From assembly GCA_947624855.1 (NCBI GenBank), contig CANQMC010000043.1, forward strand, positions 1 to 9,793: a stretch of DNA of 9,793 nt. Direction: 5' to 3'. The notes beneath the pieces are model-generated. The model ran no database searches. It was given only the letters and a program-made list of their open reading frames with translations, and was not told the DNA's origin. How positions within the stretch are numbered: position 1 is the first letter of the stretch; the number at the start of each line of letters is the position of its first letter. The DNA is from an uncultured Bacilli bacterium (GTDB lineage: Bacteria > Bacillota_I > Bacilli_A > RF39 > UBA660). The position numbers were made by a program, and so were the translations under genes. This document shows positions 6,418 to 9,793 of the stretch, piece by piece.

Positions 6418-6972
6418 ATGAAAAGAGAAGAAATTTTAAATGATCTTAAAAATAATTTATCAGAATATCGCTTTAAACATTCTTTATTAGTAGCTAAAGA
6501 AGCCGAAAAGTTAGCTTTAAAATATCATGAAGATAAAGATAAAGCTTTTAAAGTAGGTTTATTACATGATATTGCTAAGGAATTAAGTCCCAATGAAGAA
6601 TTAAAATATATTAAAAAAGATGATATTTTATTAAATAAAGAAAATGAAAAAATTAAACATGCTCCTATAGGGGCATTAATGGCTAAAGAAAAATATAATG
6701 TTACTGAAGATGAATATTTGGCAATTAAATATCATACAACTGGCAATATTAAAATGAATAATTTAGCTAAAATTATTTTTATTGCAGATAAGATTGGGAG
6801 AGAAAATTTATCAACAGAAATGCTTAAAGCTAAAGAATTAGCTTATCAAGATTTAGATAAAGCTTTATTATATATTTTAGAATTAAATAAAAATTATTTA
6901 GAACAAAAAAAGGAAGTTATGGCTAATGATAGTTTAGTATTATTAGATTATCTTAAGAAAAGAGTGAAATAA
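6418..6972 (+). CDS. yqeK: YqeK-type bis(5'-nucleosyl)-tetraphosphatase (symmetrical), HD domain
   Basis: 184 residues from the ATG at 6418. YqeK hydrolyses the alarmone Ap4A to two ADP, in the cytoplasm. The HD-superfamily metal ligands are all visible: H21 (FKHSLLVA), H50-D51 (LLHDIAKE), H81 (KHAPIGALMAKE), H106 (IKYHTTGN) and D124 (FIADKIGRE). The order, spacing and length match the YqeK family (TIGR00488 type). Family members usually read ADYIEPGR where this has ADKIGREN, a small departure in the lid region. The C-terminal third is helical. The longer reading from GTG 6409 is unlikely because that codon lies inside the AAAGGTG ribosome binding site. The TAA is directly followed by the murI ATG (TAAATG), so the pair is cotranscribed. 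yqeK is usually next to nadD or rsfS; neither is in this window. Confidence 0.93.
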   Translation: MKREEILNDLKNNLSEYRFKHSLLVAKEAEKLALKYHEDKDKAFKVGLLHDIAKELSPNEELKYIKKDDILLNKENEKIKHAPIGALMAKEKYNVTEDEYLAIKYHTTGNIKMNNLAKIIFIADKIGRENLSTEMLKAKELAYQDLDKALLYILELNKNYLEQKKEVMANDSLVLLDYLKKRVK

Positions 6973-7719
6973 ATGCAAAATGGAAATATTGGTATTTTTG
7001 ATTCAGGTATTGGAGGAGTTACTGTTTTAAAAGAAATTATTAAATTATTACCTAATGAAAATTATATTTATTATAGTGATTCAATTAATAATCCTTATGG
7101 AGATAAATCTGATCAAGAAATTAAAAATATTTGCGATAAAATAGTTTTACATTTAATAAATAAAAATGCTAAAGTTATTGTTATCGCTTGTAATACCGCT
7201 AGTGCTAAAGCAGTATCTTTTTTAAGAAAAAAATATCCAAATATGATATTTATAGCAATAGAACCAGCTTATAAAATGGTTCATGATTATAATTATTCAG
7301 AACCTACTTTAATCATGGCTACTAAAGGAACAATTGAAAGCGAAAAATTTAATTTATTATTAAAAAAATATAATAATCATAATACTTATATTTTAGCTTG
7401 TAAAGGTCTTGCTGATTTAATTGAAAGTGATAATAAATTAGAAATTAAAAAATATTTAAATGAACATTTAAATAAATATAAAAATAAAATTAAAAATGTA
7501 GTACTTGGTTGTACTCATTATCCTTTAATAGAAAATGATATAAAAGAAATATTAGGACCAGTTAAATTTTTTAATGGATCTCCTAATTTAGCTAAACATT
7601 TAAAAGATATTTTAGAAACTAATAATTTATTAAATAATGGTGAAGGTAATATTATATTTTTAGATTCTTCTAATTCTAAAAATAAAGAAAAAAGATTTTA
7701 TGAATTATTAAAAAAATAA
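6973..7719 (+). CDS. murI: Glutamate racemase
   Basis: 248 residues, a little short for MurI (about 260-270). It converts L-glutamate to D-glutamate for peptidoglycan stem peptides, in the cytoplasm and without cofactor. The two catalytic cysteines are in their conserved settings: C73 in IACNTAS and C180 in GCTHYPL, with H182 next to it. Substrate-binding motifs are FDSGIGGVTVLKE (D10, S11), NNPYG at 39-43 and the central IEPAYK/MATKGTIES segments. The commonly seen YLGD-ARxPYG reads YYSDSINNPYG here, a conservative variation. The ATG immediately follows the yqeK stop; the nearest ribosome binding signal is AGAGTGA inside the yqeK end, suggesting translational coupling. A strong hairpin terminator follows. 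It implies that the organism makes a cell wall. Confidence 0.95.
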   Translation: MQNGNIGIFDSGIGGVTVLKEIIKLLPNENYIYYSDSINNPYGDKSDQEIKNICDKIVLHLINKNAKVIVIACNTASAKAVSFLRKKYPNMIFIAIEPAYKMVHDYNYSEPTLIMATKGTIESEKFNLLLKKYNNHNTYILACKGLADLIESDNKLEIKKYLNEHLNKYKNKIKNVVLGCTHYPLIENDIKEILGPVKFFNGSPNLAKHLKDILETNNLLNNGEGNIIFLDSSNSKNKEKRFYELLKK

Positions 7720-7728
7720 ATTTACTTT

Positions 7729-7759
7729 GAAATATTAATTTTCTTAATATTTCTTTTTT
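7729..7759 (+). terminator. Rho-independent terminator of yqeK-murI
   Basis: GAAATATTAA (7729-7738) pairs perfectly with TTAATATTTC (7744-7753) around loop TTTTC, followed by six T's. The 3' arm is also the last codons and stop of the convergent XRE gene (TAA at 7746-7744). The stem is 80% A/T, but the perfect pairing and T-run are convincing. Confidence 0.8.
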
Positions 7760-8220
7760 GTTGCATTAATTTTTAATTTAACTTGTTTATCTATTTTTCC
7801 TAATAAATAGTCTGCGCTTATTTTATATTTAATACATATAGTATATAAAAATGGTGTAGCAATAATATTGGTGCCACGTTCATATTCGGCTATAGTTGTT
7901 CTTGATACTTTTAATATAGTTGCAAATTCTGTTTGAGTTAATTTATTTTTATTTCTTAATTCTTTTAATCTTTGACCACTTATTTTTTTATCAATTTCTA
8001 ATTTATAATTACGATATTTTTTAGTTTTGGTAAAATCGAATATATAATCTAAGCTAGTGTTAAAATAATTACATAATGTATTTAAATGTTTAATGGGTAT
8101 GATGACATATTCTGTTTCATACTGATTATATACCCCTTTATATATATCTAATATTTTAGCAACTTCATATTGTTTAAGCTTTTTAGCATATCTTAAATCA
8201 ATTAATTTTTCACCATACAT
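7744..8220 (-). CDS. Double-HTH XRE-family regulator, paralog 1
   Basis: 158 residues with two XRE/HTH_3 units in tandem. Unit 1 is at about residues 5-60 (IDLRYAKKLKQYEVAKILDI, then YNQYETEYVIIPIKHL). Unit 2 is at about 84-141 (LKELRNKNKLTQTEFATILKVSRTTIAEYERG, ending ISADYLLGKI). Unit 2 is a textbook XRE domain; unit 1 is more diverged, with KGVYNQYE in place of the usual SRxTISxYE. The C-terminus is a short basic tail (KLKINATKKKY). The ATG has TTGGTGAT just upstream, and a TATAAT is at 8231-8236 without an obvious -35. It lies 108 bp downstream of its paralog in the same orientation. XRE proteins usually dimerise on palindromes; two units in one chain may let a monomer bind a longer, non-symmetric or direct-repeat site. 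Confidence 0.85.
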   Translation of the reverse strand: MYGEKLIDLRYAKKLKQYEVAKILDIYKGVYNQYETEYVIIPIKHLNTLCNYFNTSLDYIFDFTKTKKYRNYKLEIDKKISGQRLKELRNKNKLTQTEFATILKVSRTTIAEYERGTNIIATPFLYTICIKYKISADYLLGKIDKQVKLKINATKKKY

Positions 8221-8328
8221 AATATCACCAATTATATTTTCTCATAAAAATTTTAAATATAGATAATCTCCCAAAATAATGATGTAATTAATATTTAAAT
8301 ATTGAGATATAAATTTATTAATTAATAA

Positions 8329-8772
8329 TTATAATTTAGAACTTTTTATTCGACCAAGTAAATAATCTGCACTTATTTGATATTTTGTACATATTGAATA
8401 TAAAAATGGTGTAGCAATTAGATATCTTCCTTTTTCATAACCGCATATAACAGTTTTAACAGTATTTAAATAATTTGCTAAATCACTTTGAGTTAAAGAA
8501 AAGTTAGTTCTAAATTCTTTTAAACGTAAACCAGCAATATCAATATTAAACTTGTTTCTAGTTCTTTTTTTATTATTAGTTAATTCTAATATATAATCAA
8601 CTCTTACTTTATATAATTCACAAAAATCAATTAATCTTTTAATAGGAATTATTTCACTTCCATTTTCCCACATACCATAACTACTTCTGCTGACATTTAG
8701 AAATTTAGCAGTTTCAGTTTGAGTATTTCCTGATTCAATTCTTATAGACTTAATTCTATTTGCATTAAACAT
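8329..8772 (-). CDS. Double-HTH XRE-family regulator, paralog 2
   Basis: 147 residues, the same two-unit plan as its neighbour. Unit 1, about residues 6-62, is here the canonical one (RIESGNTQTETAKFLNVSRSSYGMWENG). Unit 2, about 83-141, has a changed recognition helix (YLNTVKTVICGYEKG). The C-terminal segments of the paralogs are nearly the same (IATPFLYSICTKYQISADYLLGRI against IATPFLYTICIKYKISADYLLGKI). The canonical recognition helix is thus in opposite halves of the two proteins. The ATG has a modest ribosome binding site (GTGAT, 8778-8782). The gene is divergent from the surface protein gene at 8946, 173 bp away, with promoters sharing the AACATAGT word. Likely a local regulator of that gene and itself, by inference. 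Confidence 0.85.
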   Translation of the reverse strand: MFNANRIKSIRIESGNTQTETAKFLNVSRSSYGMWENGSEIIPIKRLIDFCELYKVRVDYILELTNNKKRTRNKFNIDIAGLRLKEFRTNFSLTQSDLANYLNTVKTVICGYEKGRYLIATPFLYSICTKYQISADYLLGRIKSSKL

Positions 8773-8809
8773 TTTACATCACGCTATTATTGTCTCATTA
8801 ATTTAAAAT

Positions 8810-8837
8810 TTATTAAACATAGTGTCGGAAATGCCAA
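8810..8837 (-). promoter_or_regulatory. Candidate promoter of the XRE paralog 2 gene
   Basis: On the minus strand: TTGGCA (8837-8832), 16-bp spacer, TAATAA (8815-8810). The -10 is imperfect. The spacer holds one copy of AACATAGT (8816-8823, plus-strand reading). Confidence 0.45.
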
Positions 8838-8846
8838 ACTTTGATA

Positions 8847-8875
8847 TTGACAAACATAGTTGCATAGTTTATAAT
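8847..8875 (+). promoter_or_regulatory. Consensus sigma-A promoter of the second surface protein gene
   Basis: Perfect TTGACA (8847-8852), 17-bp spacer, perfect TATAAT (8870-8875): the strongest promoter in the window. The expected start is near 8882, with a leader of about 64 nt. Confidence 0.88.
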
Positions 8876-8886
8876 TTAATTATAAA
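8868..8886. promoter_or_regulatory. 19-bp palindrome over the surface-gene -10 and start point
   Basis: TTTATAATT-T-AATTATAAA is a perfect 9+1+9 palindrome centred on 8877. It is A/T only, so some of its symmetry could be chance, but its placement over the -10 and start point suits a repressor site. Confidence 0.45.
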
Positions 8887-8945
8887 TGATAAAAGCCTAA
8901 CATAGTTGATAGTAGATAAATATCATATAGATTGGAGAAAAGAAT

Positions 8946-9793
8946 ATGAAAGATACAGGAATTAAGTTTGAGACTTTACATAAAGGTTTTAACTTTAAAA
9001 AAATATTTATAGGATTAGTAGTAATAGTAGCCATAGGAAGTGTAATAATATTAAAAGGATCAAAAGCTAATTATACATATCAAGAAATAATACCATTTGC
9101 TGAAGGAGTAGTCCATATAAAGAAATATGATTTTAAGATAATGGCAATGTATCAGCAAACAGATAAAAGTTGTACAGATGGTGATAATTGTTATCAAGAA
9201 ATAACAGAAATGCCAAGTGAAGGGTATAAAATAAATGAGAGTAAAAGTGAATGTTATAAAGATTCAAATAAAACCCAAAAAGATAATGATGCTAAATTAT
9301 ATACAAATTATTTAGGAGAACATGTAATGAGTAAGTTAGATAAAGAAGATAAATGTTATGTATATTTTGATATAAAACTACCAACAGCAAAAGAAAAGAT
9401 ATTAGCAGATCATACAACAGTAAATACAAGAGCAAATGGTACATTTGGAAATATAATAACAGCCACAACTGAAAAAACAATATATAAATCAATAGATAGC
9501 AGTCAATATGATGATTTTGGAGAAGTATATTACTTTGCAGGAAACCCAAAAGATAACTGGGTAAAGTTTGGGCAATTAAAAAGTGGGGGTACACCAATAT
9601 GGTGGCGAATAATCCGAATAAATGGTGATGGAAGTATAAGAATGATATACACTGGAACAGGAGAAAGTGCACCAAAAACCACAGGAACCGGAACACAATT
9701 AAGTAGTACTAGCAAGTTTAATGCTTCATCTGAATATAATGCATATGTAGGGTATATGTATGGAGCAACAAGTGCAAGTAGCTGGGCACAAAC
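8946..9793 (+). CDS. Membrane-anchored surface protein, paralog of the first (5' part, runs off window)
   Basis: 282 complete codons with no stop, starting at ATG 8946 after TTGGAG (8932-8937, 8-nt spacing). Residues 1-19 are basic, and 20-36 (IFIGLVVIVAIGSVIIL) form a signal anchor or uncleaved signal peptide; SKANY at 39-43 could be a signal peptidase site. Residues about 44-150 are a Cys-containing module (C76, C82, C103, C137; SCTDGDNCYQE, KSECYKDSN, DKCYVYFDIKL). From memory this module recurs at the N-terminus of these proteins in gut Bacillota. From about residue 178 it matches the visible start of the first surface gene almost base for base. The missing part should therefore hold a homologous lectin-like, variable C-terminus. 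Codon choice is extreme: 23 of 25 Ile codons are ATA by hand count. It is expressed from the strongest promoter in the window and is divergent from a double-HTH regulator. Confidence 0.88.
   Translation, partial: MKDTGIKFETLHKGFNFKKIFIGLVVIVAIGSVIILKGSKANYTYQEIIPFAEGVVHIKKYDFKIMAMYQQTDKSCTDGDNCYQEITEMPSEGYKINESKSECYKDSNKTQKDNDAKLYTNYLGEHVMSKLDKEDKCYVYFDIKLPTAKEKILADHTTVNTRANGTFGNIITATTEKTIYKSIDSSQYDDFGEVYYFAGNPKDNWVKFGQLKSGGTPIWWRIIRINGDGSIRMIYTGTGESAPKTTGTGTQLSSTSKFNASSEYNAYVGYMYGATSASSWAQ
9477..9793 (+). repeat. Direct repeat, copy B (matches 9-325)
   Basis: The counterpart of copy A at offset +9468, in the second surface gene and the same reading frame. Differences are mostly synonymous or concentrated in the Thr/Gly/Ser-rich portion. 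The repeat continues beyond the window end. Confidence 0.85.

Larger units (their letters stand above)
8816..8906 (+). repeat. Three AACATAGT direct repeats in the divergent promoter region
   Basis: Perfect copies at 8816-8823, 8853-8860 and 8899-8906. The first is in the spacer of the XRE promoter, the second directly after the -35 of the surface-gene promoter, and the third in that gene's leader. Copies 2 and 3 extend to AACATAGTTG and are each followed by a further ATAGT (AACATAGTTGCATAGT, AACATAGTTGATAGT). This looks like a multi-site operator. Confidence 0.6.

Noticed and set aside
8290..8328. Two perfect 14-bp palindromes (8290-8303 and 8315-8328) after the XRE paralog 2 gene
   Set aside because: A/T-only with no loop and no T-run. 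Such palindromes are expected by chance in a region this AT-rich, and they do not form a credible terminator.
9292..9715. Two overlapping minus-strand open frames opposite the second surface gene
   Set aside because: Antisense shadows. The + strand frame is open over the entire region and homologous to the first surface gene.
1..9793. Insertion sequence or transposon bounded by the direct repeats
   Set aside because: The repeats are coding paralogs; no transposase, integrase, terminal inverted repeats or target-site duplications are visible.
1..9793. Recoded TGA (mycoplasma-type code)
   Set aside because: Trp is encoded by TGG throughout, genes end in TAA or TAG, and no gene needs TGA read-through to be complete.

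Overview
This is a very AT-rich window (low-GC Bacillota character) with strong AGGAGG-type ribosome binding sites, TAA/TAG stops and TGG for Trp. The glutamate racemase and LysM genes imply a peptidoglycan wall, so this is not a wall-less mycoplasma. The family of large repetitive surface proteins at both edges resembles those I know from uncultured gut Bacilli/Mollicutes-like lineages (for example RF39- or Erysipelotrichales-type genomes). That placement is an inference, not something the sequence proves.

Layout. (1) Bases 1-902 (+) are the 3' part of a large surface protein gene. Its last third carries a GC-rich block of about 100 bp that looks like the variable region of a diversity-generating retroelement (DGR) target. 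(2) Bases 903-1158 are non-coding, with a strong terminator, a second inverted repeat and a promoter. (3) 1159-1581 (+) encodes a GtrA-like membrane protein. (4) 6289 down to 1592 (-) is a run of six genes: a TetR-type regulator, a YhgE/Pip membrane protein, a small two-TM protein, a PH-domain protein, a membrane-anchored protein of unknown function and a two-LysM protein. (5) 6418-7719 (+) encodes the YqeK Ap4A hydrolase and MurI. (6) 8772 down to 7744 (-) encodes two paralogous regulators, each with two XRE helix-turn-helix domains. (7) 8946-9793 (+) is the 5' part of a second surface protein gene, paralogous to the first and cut by the window edge. It has no stop inside the window.

How it may work together. 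The two surface genes are the two ends of homologous paralogs, so the window lies between direct repeats. A region of the second gene (9477-9793) is nearly identical in long tracts to the start of the first (9-325). The second surface gene and the XRE gene next to it are divergently transcribed from well-formed sigma-A promoters. An 8-bp word, AACATAGT, occurs in both promoter spacers and a third time in the surface-gene leader. A 19-bp palindrome covers the surface-gene -10 and start point. This suggests coordinated control of a variable surface protein by the neighbouring XRE proteins. The most interesting feature is the GC-rich, NNY-codon block in the first surface gene. No reverse transcriptase or template repeat lies in the window, so the DGR reading is a testable inference.

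Three starts were moved from the longest possible ORF because the ribosome binding site overlaps the upstream candidate codon (LysM, PH-domain and YqeK genes). No tRNA, rRNA, CRISPR array, transposase or replication origin was seen.
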